Source: Hyperoodon ampullatus
Lineage: Eukaryota > Chordata > Mammalia > Artiodactyla > Ziphiidae
Direction: 5' to 3'
Length of the DNA: 64,000 nucleotides
Assembly (NCBI GenBank): GCA_949752795.1
Contig: OX457061.1
Coordinates: forward strand, 7,003,239 to 7,067,238
The notes beneath the pieces were generated by a model, which was not told where the DNA came from, searched no databases, and saw only the letters and a program-made list of their open reading frames with translations. Position numbers and translations under genes: made by a program. Shown piece by piece: positions 32,160 through 43,800 of the stretch. Position 1 is the first letter of the stretch. Each line of letters begins with the position of its first letter.

Positions 32160-34234
32160 CTCGTCATCACCTCTGGGGCAAACGTAACAAAACGAGTATC
32201 AACCGGGTCTCCTGACTAACGAAAGAGCAAAACTCTACCCATGGCCCCCCGTCTTGACCCAGCCCTTCAGGTAACACCTTCGCTACGTTTTACTAAATCT
32301 GAATCATTGTATTATTTGATGTTTTTCTTTAAACGAATTCACTATTCTCACCTAAGTAAATGCGGCTATCCGGGAACTTTATATGATTACTGTAAGTGGA
32401 AAACTAAGATCCCATGCCATAAATAGAAGATAAAAGTAAAGATAAATTACGATTAAAATAAAACAGTGTTAACAAAGTCTATCTGGCTATCGTTGCCTGC
32501 CACAGTGCTTTGTAATAAAGGGTTAGGGAGTGTGAGCTTCTCCTCCAGGAAACTGAGGGAGAGTGCAGAAGGGAGTCTGTGGGGCTCCTGGAATCACCCC
32601 CTCCTATGTCCCCGGGGCTGCTCACCCACACCTGGGAAACCTCAACCAGTGGGGAACACCCCCCGGCCACTGAACCAGGGACGGGGCTCCCTGCAAGGTA
32701 GGGACCCGACCTCATTTACTGCTGACAGGTACCGTCATTACCTCCCTGCAAGAGGCGAGTACCACTGTGGTCCTGTTACAGAGGAGGACACCCAAGTCCT
32801 GCGGGGCAAGTCTGGTCCATGGCCTCCTGCTGGAAGTGGGCGGACCACAGCCCTCCGCCGTCTGCTCCCTGCATGGCCAGTCTGTCCTCTACAAAGCCTC
32901 CACATTTTGGGGGGCCCCCCTCCTCCAGCCGCAGTGGCTCCCCCCACTCCGGGAGGGTGGGGACACCGCCCCACTGAGGATCACGGGGTCTGCTGGGCTG
33001 CTCTGCTCTTTGGGACCCAGCACTCTCTGCAAGCAGGGCCCTGCTGACCGTTGTCCCCTCCACACAGACAACGCAGCCCAGAGCCTTGGCCAGAGATGGA
33101 GGGGAAGGAGGCCACCCCCCAAAATCCTCACAAACTACCCTCTTGATTTCTAAGTGAAGTAGGTAAGTCGGAACACAATCCTCCCATAAGCTAACAATTT
33201 CCTTTATGAGAATGCAAGTATAAGTCTCAGAAAGGGATGCGTGAATGAAAATGGGTGACGGTGATAAAGGGGGTAAGAAACTCACAAGGGTGCCTGGACG
33301 GTCCCCGAACAGTCCTTTGGGTGGGAAGCCAGCCAAGATGGAGGGGACGCTTCTTTGAGGAAAGGACTGGCGGCTATTTGTCCCATCTCGCCCCCCCCCA
33401 CCAGAACGAGGAGGCAGAGTGGCCGTGTCAGGGGCCAGACAGGCAGGCTGGTGGCATATGTCACAGGCGGCCAATCTGTCACTCAGCCCAAGTGCAGACC
33501 ATGAAGCCTCTGTCCACATGGGTCCCACTGGGCCATGACCTCCTTCTGAAGCCCATAATGTTCCTTACTTTGACCCCACAACTTCCCTGGTTCCCCTCAG
33601 AGCAGCCCGGACACTCTCTGACCCGAGAGCCTCCCTAACCCCTTATAAAATGCGATGAGCCCTGGGTGGAGAGAAGGTGGTGCGGGGTCGGCGGGGGGAC
33701 TCTTAGGCAGTCCCGCTGGGCTGGGGCCACTCAGACCCAGTCTGCGGAGTGTCTGCCTTAGATGCAACTTGCAGGATGAATTCAAAGGTGAGCCCAGCCC
33801 TTTGCAGCCTAGACAGTGATTCTGCAAGTGAGGGCCTGGCCAGGGGCAGTGGGCAGACTCCCTGCCTGCATGCAGACCCCTTATGAGAAACGCTCAGTCC
33901 CAGGACCCCACTTCCAGGGTCTTCAGAGCCGTCCTGGTCTGGTCCGGGAGCAGGAAAGCAGGAGGGCCAGCAGTTGCAAAGGGCAGCCCCCAGGCATCCC
34001 ACCTCACCGTTCACGTCACCCTGAGCAATTGCCACCTTGATTCCTTCTAGGTCTTAGCCTCAAGGTCCCATCTAGGCAAGCGAAAGGGGACCCACCTCCC
34101 AAAAGGATTCCCTAGGGCAGAATGCCTAAAAAGCAAGGACAATCACCATGAAATACGGATGGCAAGCGGAAAGCGTTCTCCTAAAACATCCAAGTGCTCT
34201 GGGGCCAGCAAGGAGGAGACACGAGAGGGTGATG
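32160..34234. other. Mostly unassigned stretch
   Basis: A weak antisense MIR trace lies near 32,725-32,815 (cattacctccctgcaagagg; tgttacagaggaggacaccc). A 250-codon minus-strand frame (32,776-33,528) is unrecognised. ttataaaatgcg near 33,643 is an isolated TATA-like word. Confidence 0.35.
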
Positions 34235-34490
34235 AGGAGAACAGGGGTTTTGGTGCTACCTAGAGCTGGGTCCAAATCTCAGCTCCACCAGAGCCAGTTG
34301 TGTGACTTTGGGCAAGTGACCTCCCTTCTCTGAGCCTCGGTTTCCTCCTCTGCAAAATAGTCAAGACAATAGCACTGACCAAACACAGGTTTTCTGTAGA
34401 TTTCCATACATTTGTGTGGAAAGCTCACAATGCCTGGGATATGCAGATAAAATTGGCATAGGTGACAGCAATTACCATTATTGAATGTCA
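34235..34490 (+). repeat. MIR, near full length
   Basis: The order gagctgggtccaaatctcag, gtgtgactttgggcaagtga, ctctgagcctcggtttcctc, then caaaatagtcaagacaatag is a well-kept sense MIR. Confidence 0.78.
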
Positions 34491-34868
34491 CGTACAGACA
34501 AATATTGGCAGGTATTAAATGTATAAGAAAATTTTAAGTAAAGAAACTTAAAACTGAGAATTCCTATGCATTAATTCAATTTAGTCTGCAGATTGGAACA
34601 GATTCCTGCAGTTCTATTTCTGTTCAGCTCCTGGTGCCATGTCATGTCAGAAGTGAGAAGTAAGCCTTGTGGCTATCTGGGGAAGCACATGCTGAAGGGG
34701 CCCTTGAGTCCCCGCCCAGGCTCTGAGCTTCAATCCGGGTACCTCGACTCCCAGAGTGGGACAAGTGGCTGCCCCCTCCTCAAAGCAGAGGTGAGGAGCC
34801 TGAGGGACCTAAACCAGGTTGCCAGCGCTTGCAAGTCCGGGCTTTCTGGAGCTCGGTTGGCTTGAAGA

Positions 34869-34970
34869 GGGGTGTGGTCACAAAGGGGCGTGGTCTCTAC
34901 TCCCTCTGCCACGCCCACCGGGTGGGGGAGGTGAAGGGAGGGACCCGGGAGGGTAACCAGGACCAATAGA
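34869..34970. promoter_or_regulatory. KLF/CACCC-box cluster
   Basis: Three CACCC/KLF-type words lie within 50 bp: ggggtgtgg (34,869), ggggcgtgg (34,885) and the opposite-strand ccacgccca (34,909). A ccaat pentamer follows near 34,963. The DNA is otherwise repeat-free. Regulatory function is only inferred. Confidence 0.25.
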
Positions 34971-35189
34971 GGAGATTCACACAGGATTAGGAGGATCTGG
35001 GGGCACCAGAAAACCTTATTCCCTGGGGCACCTCCTTTGCAGAAGAGAGCTGGCCAGCAGAAGGAAGAATTCTTGAGGCTGCACACCTGGCCAAGGGGGA
35101 GGGGCCGGGGGCCAGGTGCAACCTGGGCAGGCAGAGAGCGGGAGGAAGCTGGACCCCCGCTCCGGTGCAGGGCGGAGCCTCCCAGGGAA

Positions 35190-36830
35190 GGCCAGTCGTC
35201 TGTTCCTCACTTATTCATTCATGCAATTTGTACCAATGTGTGGTCTGGGTGCGGGCCCCGGTGCCAGGGGAGCCGGCCGACACCAAACACACGGCCCTGC
35301 CCTCACGGGGCTCAGAAGGGGTCAGCGAGGTAAGGGAGAGGTGGGATCAGATCGGGCCTGGGTGACGGGGACGTCGGGCCTCCCTCTCCCTGCCATGAGA
35401 AGCCACTGGAGGATGCTGAGCCTGCAAGAGACAAGATTGGACTTGCATTTTAAAAGAATGGTTTGGCCTACAGTGTGGAGAATAGGCTGAAGGGGAACAG
35501 AGGGTGAAGCCGGGAGAAGGTCAGTTAAAACGGAGGAGCGGGGATGGCGGCTGGCCCCCGCCCCCCGGGTCCCAGGAGGCCGGGAGAAGGGGCCAGATTC
35601 CTGGTGTGTTTCGGGTTAGGGCTGACAAGACTCGCTGGTCTGGATGAGGATGTGAGAGAGACAGGAGTCAGGGACAACTCCAAGAGTTTTGACCTGAGAA
35701 AACGAAAGCATAGCGTTTCCATTGGCTGTGGGGGGCAGGTTTGGGGTCAGCTGGTGGGAGAGACACTGTTTGCAACCGGTGAAGTGTGAGGGGCCACGAG
35801 CCATCCCTCGGAGATGCTGGGGAGGCCATGGGATGTGCAGGCCTGGCGTTCAAGGGAGGGGCCGGCTGGAGGCAGGCATCTGGGGGATGTCCCTGCAAAG
35901 CTGGTTCTCAGCCACAACGGAAGAGACCACCCAGGGAGAGCTGCAGACAGACAAGGGAAGCGGGGTCGGGACCGAGCCCTGGGGCAGGTCCAGGTTAACC
36001 GGGAGAAGAACAGCAAGAGCAGAGGTGGGAGGTCAAGAGAAGGGAGTCTTCGGGGATGGAGGAAGTGACCGGCTGTGTCCACTGCTGCTGGCAAGTGGAC
36101 CAAGGGTAACCTTTGGGGTCAGCGACATGGTGATCAGCCCTGACCTTGGCGAAGGCTGTTTGGGTGGAGGGGCGGGAGCCTGACTGCAGCGGGCTCAGGA
36201 GATCACAGGAGGGGGCGCGCAGAGAGACCTCACTAAGACCACCCTGACGAGAAAGTGTCCCGGAAGAGGGTGGGATAAACAGCGCTGAAGCTGGGGTGGG
36301 AGGATTGTAGGGTCAAGGGGTGGCTGTTTTAAATATGGGAGGCATTCCAGCGTGTTTGTTGCCTGCTGATGGGGACGACCCAAGAGAGGGGACGTGAGAG
36401 AGATGGTGCAGAGCTGCAGAGAAGCCTGGAGCAGGTAAATGGAGAAGAGAAGATGCACAGGGCCCCTCGCCAGTTCCACTGCCTGGGGGACCAGGACTTG
36501 GCGAGAAAATAGGAGGAGGGAAAGGGCAGGGCGCTGAGGGTGGATGCAACAGAGACATTCGCCTGTAACCTGAGTGAGGACAGACAGAGGCGGTGGCGGA
36601 AGGACAAGGAAAAGGGGGTCAAGGATGGCAGGGGGCAAGGAATTATCGGACTCAAGGTCGCAGAGGGAGTGTGTGGAAAGGCAGGAGTCCGAGAACGGGG
36701 AGCTGGAAACGGAGACTCCAGGTGGGCGAAGGCATTCCTGGAGAAGACCAGATCCAGGTGTGGCCTTGGAAATGACAGCTGGGGTAGGGGCTGAAAGGTC
36801 TTTGGAGCAGAGAGTTTCGGGGAACTGAGA
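35190..36830 (-). repeat. Long L2 relic, antisense (~1.6 kb)
   Basis: Antisense L2 landmarks run from the 3' end inward: cttattcattcatgcaattt, gccctcacggggctcagaag, agaagccactggaggatgct, tttaaaagaatggtttggcc, gtgtggagaataggctga, gtcagggacaactccaaga, then ccgagccctggggcag. Read on minus, it goes from RT-domain DNA to the 3' UTR. It is unusually long for an L2 relic and has no intact frame. Confidence 0.65.
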
Positions 36831-37049
36831 GGTGAGACCAGGTGAGGGGAGGACGAGGCGGAGGGAGTCCCGGAGCAGCCCCGCTTATCACGGAGGTCTC
36901 GGCCTTCCCTGGGGTCAGGAATATTCCTGGCATCCTGGCTCCAGCTGCAGAGCAGAGGCTGCCTGAGGCCTCCATGCAGACCACCCTCTGTCCCCCTAAG
37001 CAAGGACATCTCTTGATGGTGGCTTCTGGAAAAGGTAATCTTTGAAGTC

Positions 37050-37745
37050 TTTTTTTTTTTGTAAAATACATAAAACACAACATTTACCATCTCAACCATT
37101 TTCAAGTATAAGTTCAGTGGCATTAAGTACATTCACATGGTTGTGTCACCCATCTCCAGAACATCTTCCCAACTGAGCCTCTGTCCCCATTAAACGACTC
37201 TCCACTCCCTCCTCCCCCAGCCCCAGGCAACCACCATTCTACTATCCGACCCTAGGAACTTGACGACTCTAGGTACGGCATATACCTGGAATCATACAGT
37301 TTTTGTTTTTTTGATGACTGGCTTATGTCGCTTAGTATAATGTCCTCCAGGTTCATGCATGTTGTAGCAGGTATCAGAATTCCCTTCCTTTTTAAGGCTG
37401 ACTAATATTCCATTGTATGTATTTCCCACATTTTGTTGATCACTCATCTGTCAATGGACATTTGGGTTGCTTTTACCTCTTGGCTATTGTGAATGATGCT
37501 GCTATGAACCTGGGTGTACAAATCCCTCTTCAAGTGCCTGCTTTCAATTCTTTTGGGTATATACACAGAAGTAGGATGGCTGGATCATATGATAATTCTA
37601 CGTTTAGCTATTTGAGGAGCCACCATACTGTTTTCCAAAGCAGCTGTACAATTTTACATTTCTACCAGCAGCACACAAAGGTTCCAATTTATCCACCTTC
37701 TCTTGAAACTTATTTTTTCCTGCTTTTTTTTTTTTCTATTAGCCA
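37050..37745 (-). mobile_element. Old L1 3' region, antisense
   Basis: Starts with a T-run and tgtaaaatacataaaacaca, then tcagtggcattaagtacatt, ggcaaccaccattctactat, ctaatattccattgtatgta and gggtatatacacagaagtag. This is the L1M 3' UTR into the ORF2 end, inverted. Confidence 0.85.
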
Positions 37746-38189
37746 TCTGACATCAAAGTTCATTGACAAACATTGTCTCACTTGGTGAGGCGAGAGCATC
37801 CCAGGTGGAAGGGACGTAGAGGGACATCACTTGAGTGGAACAGGAGCTTGAGTGGAACAGGAGTCTGGAAGCTAGGCGAGGTTGGGGCAGAAACAGCAAG
37901 TGACGGACATGTTGGGTTGAAGGTCAGGAGTGTAATCAGAGACGAGGCTGGAAGTGTGGGTGGGTGAGGCTAAGCCAAAAGTGATGGGACCGCAGACGAG
38001 AGCACTGATTAATCCTTGGGTGAGGAGTACAGGTTGACTGGAGGGGAAGAGCCAGGAAGTTGGGAAGCCAGATAAGAGATGCTTAGGACAGTCTGGAAGA
38101 GAAGAGAGGACACTGCTGGGAGACAGCCACCACCATCAACTCTCACTGCTATGAAGCCTCATGTGGACCCAACCCCAAGCCAAACAAAG
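37746..38189. other. Unassigned stretch with 17-bp tandem repeat
   Basis: Two back-to-back copies of ttgagtggaacaggag lie at 37,831-37,864. The surroundings may be diverged L2, but I see no firm landmarks. Confidence 0.4.
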
Positions 38190-38345
38190 CCCTGTGCCTC
38201 TATCATCTCCACATACCTGGTCAGGTGGGTACAGGATTACCCCAGTTTATAGGGGAGGAGACTGAGGCTCAGAGAGTGTAAGTAACTTGCCCAAGGTCTC
38301 GAGCCAATAAGCAGCAGAGCTGGAACTCAAACTCCAATCTGTTCT
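38190..38345 (-). repeat. MIR relic, antisense
   Basis: The order accccagtttataggggagg, agactgaggctcagagagtg, aagtaacttgcccaaggtct, then agcagagctggaactcaaac is a clear antisense MIR. Confidence 0.75.
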
Positions 38346-38470
38346 CCATCATTCCACAAGCATTTATCGAGCACCTACTGTGTAACAGGCCCCACGTCGA
38401 GAGCTGTTTGATATCAAATCCATTGCTCTTACCAGCAACTCTACACCAGCTCAAGCAGTGGTCAACCTCC
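38346..38470 (-). repeat. L2 3' end, antisense
   Basis: The order ttccacaagcatttatcgag then cacctactgtgtaacaggcc is the antisense L2 end. Confidence 0.5.
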
Positions 38471-38546
38471 AAGCCACTCTAAGACACAATGCATGAAGGT
38501 AATCCACCAGGACACAGAGAAACTGGAGAACAATTAGAAATTGGAG

Positions 38547-38698
38547 GGAATTCCATGGCAGTCCAGTGGTTAGGACTCCGAGCTTTCACTGCCGAGGGCA
38601 CAGGTTCAGTCCCTGGTCGGGAAGTTAAGACCCCACAAGCCGTGCAGCACAGTCAAAAATAAATAAATAAATAAAGTACAGCTGAAAAAAAGAAAGAA
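38547..38698 (+). mobile_element. Short CHR-type SINE
   Basis: Head gaattccatggcagtccagt (diverged), tRNA-like gttcagtccctggtcgg and AAAT/AAAG tails. The flanks agaaattggag (38,536-38,546 and 38,699-38,709) are a perfect duplication. Confidence 0.88.
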
Positions 38699-38709
38699 AG
38701 AAATTGGAG

Positions 38710-39034
38710 AAAGTGGCTAAACCATGTGGGCTATTTTATCACACGCATTTGAACTCACCCAACGCAGAATCTTCTCGGTCCAGGAAAAGGTTGATGGCCC
38801 ACACAAGAGGGGAGAAGGGGAGTGCCAAGAAATTACAGACCATTCAGAGCCTCCCATCCCAGCAGGCAAGCTGATGGTCACCCAGGGATGGGAATCTGCA
38901 AAAAAAGGAGAGGGTGGGAAGGCTTCACTCACAGGCAACTGGAATATTTGTAGGTCAAAATCAACCAAGTTTTGTTGGCAAGCTCCTATGGTTCAATCTA
39001 ATACAAAACGATGTGGTGTCACTTTCACTGGCTT
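38710..39034. other. Unassigned stretch
   Basis: No repeat core or exon is recognised. Confidence 0.35.
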
Positions 39035-39430
39035 TCATTCCTTCACCCAACATTCAGTGAGTTCCTACCAAGTGCCAACAGTGGAAACACAGAGAGGAAC
39101 AAAGCACTTGTGACTCCTGTCCTCGTGAAGCTGTGGTCCGCTGAGGGTCACAGACGTAAAACACACAGTCACAAGTGTAATTGCGGGGGCGGGGGGTTTA
39201 CCCATCTGGGGCATCAGGAACAGCTTCCCCAATGAAGTATAGTCCAGGCTGAGACCCAAAGCATGAGTAGGAAATGCCCCAGCAAGGGCGTAGGAGGGAA
39301 CGTGTTCCAGAAGAAGAAATCAAGGGCCAGGAGCCTTTGGAGGAAGAGACAGGGTTTACTGAGCGAGTAGACAGGCTGCCAGATAAAGGGAGACCAGGGT
39401 TTTCATCTGTTTAGACTTTCAAAGGTCAAG
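39035..39430 (-). repeat. L2 relic, antisense
   Basis: The order ttccttcacccaacattcag, tgagttcctaccaagtgcca, ctcgtgaagctgtggtccgc, then catgagtaggaaatgcccc is antisense L2. Confidence 0.55.
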
Positions 39431-39935
39431 GCAAATAGGGCTTACCATCAAAAACATTTTAACAGGCGTAGAATCTTTGAAATGTTTCCTGCTGTGTTCT
39501 CCCTTTTGCTAACCCAGTATTTTTTTTTCCTCTCTCTCGAATTGCCACCACCATGAAACTTAAACCATGAGGCTTTCGCCCCAGGAAGAGATGGTGGATA
39601 ACATCTGTAGCACAGAGTAGAAGATTTGTTGCCAGACAGTGCGGGGGTGTGGAAGGCCCTTTCAAGGCAGAAGGAGAGATGGTCAGAGGGTCCTAGGGCA
39701 GCAGAACGATTAAGACAGGTTTAGGGGATGTAAGGATATCCAAGGTGGTGCCTGTGCCACCCCCCTACCCAGGTTGTGTCCACATTGGGCCAGACAGTGC
39801 ACATGGCAAGACTGCAGGACAGTGGAAATGGCTGCAGGTCCCCAGGCAGGTGGAATGGAGGACAGTCTCATAATAGGGACCCTCACTGCCACACTGAGTG
39901 AAGGGAGCCCAGGAGCTGAGAAGGTCCAGGGACGG
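39431..39935. other. Unassigned stretch
   Basis: No repeat core, exon or regulatory cluster is recognised. Short open frames only. Confidence 0.35.
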
Positions 39936-40329
39936 TATTATGGATTGAATTGTCTTCCCCAAAAAAGATATGTTGAGGTCCCCACCACCCCTGCCCTGTA
40001 CTTGTGATTGTGAACTTCTCTGGAAATAGGCTCTTTGAAGATGTAATCGAATTAGGATGAGGACATTAAGATAGGCATCCTGGTATGACTGATGTCCTTA
40101 TAAGAAGAGGAGGAGATGCAGGCAGAGATTGGAGCGAGGCAGCTGCAAGCCTGGGGCTTCCAGAGTGGGAAGAGGCAAGGAAGGATCCTCCCCTAGAGGC
40201 TTCAGAGGAAGCATGGCATGGGCAACACCTTCATCTCAGACTTCTAGACTCCGGAATAAGTAAATATCTGCTGTTTGAAGCTACCCAGTTTGGGGCGCTT
40301 TCTTACAGCAGCCCTAGTAAACCAACACA
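39936..40329 (+). mobile_element. MLT1-like (MaLR) LTR relic
   Basis: The order ttatggattgaattgtcttc, tgatgtccttataagaagag, tctcagacttctagactccg, ctgctgtttgaagctaccca, then cagccctagtaaaccaacac follows the MLT1 LTR. No internal genes remain. Its relative at 43,118-44,219 shares the same words. Confidence 0.7.
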
Positions 40330-40909
40330 GATGAGAAGAGGCTTGACTCTGAGATGCGAAGTGTGGTACAAAGCAAGATCCAGAATTACCATCCTCGAAA
40401 GTCAGCAGGATGCCCAAAGACCAGTGCGTACCAAGCCAGCCACACCTGAGCAGGTGCAGTAAGTAGGACAAGACACTCCTCCCTCAACCCCTTTAGACCA
40501 CATAAGCTTCTCCACGCAGCCAGACACCACCTACAAAAGGAACGGAAATACGATGGCCTGAGTGCAGAGGAATCACCCTTACAAGGAGTCAGGGCTTTGA
40601 ATTGACCAGGTATTTGCCTGGAAGAGACTGTTTTACAAAGGCAGAGATGACTTTCAGTATGTCACCTCACCTCGTCCACTGCCAAGACATCAGTAGGAAA
40701 GGGGACACAAGGGCAAAATGAGACCAATTCTAGAATAATCAAGGTTTTCTACACACTTTCGTCCAAGAATGTACATTTCGTCCCACTACACTCGTTTTTA
40801 TAGATAGTGTCTATGGAATTGGGGCACCTCCTTAAGCTCGGGTGAAGGAGAGGCTCAGAGACAGGAAACAGAGGTGGGATGAATTGATGCATCTCCAGAT
40901 CAGGTGACC
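40330..40909. other. Unassigned stretch
   Basis: No repeat core or exon is recognised. Confidence 0.35.
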
Positions 40910-41179
40910 TGATTTATCATGAGGATGTTCACTGGAGCCTGACTTATAAAAGCAAAATGGCGGAAGCAACCTAAATATCCAACCATATGGGATTGAGCAA
41001 ATAAATAATTATAATGGACTACCATTAAAACCATGCTATCCAAGATTGTTTAACAATATAGAAGAAGGTTGCTGTAAATGGTAATAATAACAAATACAAT
41101 AATAATAATAAAATAATAATAACAAATACAAATCAGCCTAAAAACTGTATCTACAGTATGATTCCAATATTTATGTGAT
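40910..41179 (+). mobile_element. Old L1 3' UTR, left part
   Basis: The order aagcaacctaaatatccaac, tgagcaaataaataattata, then tctacagtatgattccaata is a sense L1 3' UTR with an AAT-rich microsatellite (41,083-41,135). It resumes at 41,595 after the LTR-like insert. Confidence 0.55.
41083..41135 (+). repeat. AAT / AAC trinucleotide tract
   Basis: Imperfect aataataat and aacaaatac units inside the L1 3' UTR. Confidence 0.8.
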
Positions 41180-41184
41180 GTTAC

Positions 41185-41589
41185 TGTATCAGGCTAACTG
41201 CTTTAACAAACAATGACCAGAGTCCAATGACAACACAGCCAAGGTTCATTCCACCCTATGGAACTATCAGGGGGAGGTAGGGTCTCCACTGGGTCATTCG
41301 GGAGCTCAGGAGCCTTCCGACTAGTGGTCTAACTGCCCCCTAGGGTCTTGAAGTCCTTCACTGAGTCCTTCCCATCCTATGAGCAACAAGAGAAGAGAGA
41401 AAGCATGGAAGATCAGAAGAGGTTATGGTCCAGGTACAGAAGGGGGTGACATCACTCCCTCCCACATTCCATTGGTCAGAACTCAATCACATGCCACCCC
41501 ACCTGCAGGGGAGGCTGGGAAATGTAGTCTAGCTGCCTGCCATGAAGAGAAGGGAAACAGGATTTGCTGAACACATTAAATCTGCCACA
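41185..41589. mobile_element. LTR-like repeat, copy 2
   Basis: TG...CA ends (tgtatcag to ctgccaca) and 5-bp flanks gttac (41,180-41,184) and gttaa (41,590-41,594). It shares cattccattggtcagaactc and aggctgggaaatgtagtct with the copy at 7,059. It is inserted in an L1 3' UTR, which gives clean outer borders. Confidence 0.62.
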
Positions 41590-41594
41590 GTTAA

Positions 41595-41757
41595 TATGCA
41601 TTGAAAAAAATACTGCAAAGAAATCACCACATTTTAACGGTAATTATTTCTGGGTGGTGAAATTAGAGCCATTTAAAAATTTTTTATATTTGTGTCACTT
41701 TGAATTTTCCAAATTTTCTGAAATAAACGTTTAGTACGTCTCCAGAGAGAAAAAAAA
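41595..41757 (+). mobile_element. Old L1 3' UTR, right part
   Basis: The order tttctgggtggtgaaattag, gaattttccaaattttctga, then a terminal A-run completes the L1 begun at 40,910. Confidence 0.6.
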
Positions 41758-41824
41758 AATAATGTAATTTAATAATTGACAAAATAGTCCCCAGGCTTCC
41801 TGTGGGATTTGGACAGGCTTGTTT

Positions 41825-42035
41825 AGTAGTTAGGCTTCAGGGTCAGACTTACAGGTTATATGATGTAGAGAAAGTTACATCACCTTCCTAAGTCTTCAAG
41901 TCTCCGCATCTGTAAAATGGAAAATAAAAATACATGTCAGAGTCGGTGGGAGAATTTAATGAGAAAACGTGTGGAATATCATTTGCCTGGTGCCTGGCAT
42001 GGAGTAAACCCGCAGCAAACAAACGGCAGCTGTTT
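41825..42035 (+). repeat. MIR, near full length
   Basis: The order gtagagaaagttacatcacc, ttcaagtctccgcatctgta, aaatggaaaataaaaat, then ctggtgcctggcatggagta is a sense MIR. Confidence 0.75.
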
Positions 42036-42177
42036 TTCTTTCTGGCACCCACACCGCCTTCCCCAGGTCTCTGTGCCTTCTCACTCCCCAGACCATCAGC
42101 ACCACCTCCCCTGACTCTCTCACCTACGACCCTGTTCTATTTCAGAGGGACATAAACAATAAGAATATCCAGGGACT

Positions 42178-42482
42178 GGGACTTCCCTGGTGGCACAGTG
42201 GTTAAGAATCTGCCTGCCAACGCAGGGGACACAGGTTCAGTCCCTGGTCCGGGAAGATCCCACGTGCCGCAGAGCAACTAAGCCCGTGCGCCACAACTAC
42301 TGAGCCTGCGCTCTAGAGCCCGTGCTCCGCAACAAGAGAAGCCACCACAATGAGAAGCCCGCGCACCGCAACGAAGAGTAGCCCCTGCTCGCCACAACTA
42401 GAGAAAGCCTGCGTGCAGCACAACGAAGACCCAACGCAGCCAAAAATTAATTAATTAATTAATTAATTAATTAATTTAAAAA
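42178..42482 (+). mobile_element. CHR-type SINE, extended form, TTAA tail
   Basis: Head gggacttccctggtggcaca, full extended body and a (TTAA)n tail at 42,447-42,476. The duplication aagaatatccagggact is a perfect 17 bp (42,161-42,177 and 42,483-42,499). Confidence 0.95.
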
Positions 42483-42549
42483 AAGAATATCCAGGGACTG
42501 CCACCACCGCCCCACCCCTGGTCCAGTCCCTTTGCCCCCTCCTGCTCCT

Positions 42550-43095
42550 AGAGATGCCCAACCCTGCCTTGGGCATCAGAACCCACCTCCTGCCCTCCGG
42601 GACATGCCTCACCCCAGCCACTCCGCCTTTCCTCCCACTTCATAAGATTTCCCTTCCCTGCTGGATAATTCTCACCCGCATACAAACGCGCAGTAACTAC
42701 TCTCATCTTTGCAAAACCTCTGACTGCATGTCTCTCGCCAACTATCACCCCATTTCTCAGCTCCTTTTTATTACAAAATTTATCTAAAGAGTTATCTGCC
42801 TGCTGTCCCTGCTTCTCATCCCAGTCTCCCAAAACCTACTGCAAACAGGCTTCATCCCTCCCACTCCACCAGCACCGGTCCGGTCTAGGTCACCAATGTT
42901 CTCCCCGTTGCTAACCCGATGGTCCGTTTCCTTCCACCTCTTATTTGGCCAGAAGCAGCCCTGGCGCTGACCATCACTCCCCGCCCCCAATACCGAAGGC
43001 ACATTCTCCTGATTTCCCTCCACCTCCCCGCCGCCACTCCTCAGCCTTCTTTGCTGGCTCCCCCTCATGTCTTAGGCCTCTTAACATTGGAATGA
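42550..43095 (+). repeat. L2 ORF2 (RT region) relic, sense
   Basis: The order caactatcaccccatttctc, tacaaaatttatctaaagag, ctactgcaaacaggcttcat, ggtcaccaatgttctccccg, then cttaggcctcttaacattgg follows the L2 reverse transcriptase domain (QSGF- and VTNVL-like words, then RPLNIG). Frames are broken. It is followed directly by an MLT1-like LTR. Confidence 0.55.
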
Positions 43096-43117
43096 CCAAG
43101 ACTTAGTCTTCTGACCC

Positions 43118-43159
43118 CAATAATGGGTTCAGTTGTGTCCCCAAAAAACATATGCTGAG
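43118..43159 (+). mobile_element. MLT1-like LTR, left fragment
   Basis: The order ggttcagttgtgtcccc then aaaaaacatatgctgaga is the start of an MLT1 LTR. The rest lies at 43,801-44,219, beyond an L1 insert. Confidence 0.6.
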
Positions 43160-43800
43160 AGATATGATTCAGCCTTAAAAGGAAGGAAATCCTGACTCAT
43201 GCTGCAATGTGGATGAACCCTGAGGACATGATGCTAAGAGAAATAAGCCAGTTACAAAAGGACAAACACTGTATGATTCTGCTTATGTAAGGAACCTAGA
43301 GTAGTCAAATTCACAGAGACAAGCGGTAGAATAGTGGTTGCCAGGGCCTGGGGGAGGGGAGGATGGGGAGTTAAGTGTTGAATGGGGACAGTTTCAGTTT
43401 TGTAAAATGAAAAGAGCTCTATGGATGGATGGTGAGGACGGTTGCATAAAAACGTGACTGTACTTAACGCCACGGAACTGTACACTTTAAAATGGTTAGG
43501 ATGGTAAATTTTATGTCTTGGGTATTTTTCCACAATATACAAAAAAGACAACCTAAAAAGATTTTTTTTTTTTTTTTTGCAGTACACGGGCCTCTCACTG
43601 TTGTGGCCTCTCCCATTGCGGAGCACAGGCTCCAGACGCACAGACCCAGTGGCCATGGCTCACGGGTCCAGTCACTCTGCAGCACGTGGGATCCTCCCAG
43701 ACCAGGGCATGAACCCGTGTCCCCTGCATCGGCAGGCGGACTCTCAATCGCTGCACCACCAGGGAAGCCCTAAAAAGATTTTTAATAAAAAAATTTTTTA
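43160..43800 (+). mobile_element. L1 3' end inserted in LTR, sense
   Basis: The order attcagccttaaaaggaagg, gatgctaagagaaataagcc, gtggttgccagggcctgggg, then ttaaaatggttaggatggta is an L1 3' end. It splits the MLT1-like LTR (diverged duplication aacatatgctga and aagatatattga) and is itself split by the SINE at 43,567. Confidence 0.82.
43567..43769 (-). mobile_element. CHR-type SINE, ~215-bp form, antisense
   Basis: An inverted copy from the T-run and gcagtacacgggcctctcac to ccaccagggaagccc. The duplication cctaaaaagattttt is perfect (43,552 onward and 43,769 onward, sharing a base with the head). Confidence 0.94.

Noticed and set aside
32776..33528. 250-codon open frame on the minus strand
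   Set aside because: GC-rich and pyrimidine-biased DNA keeps frames open. No domain, no splice support and no codon pattern that I can defend.
36329..37132. 267-codon open frame on the minus strand
   Set aside because: It crosses from the L2 relic into the L1 relic at 37,050 and has no recognisable domain, so it is a chance frame through repeats.
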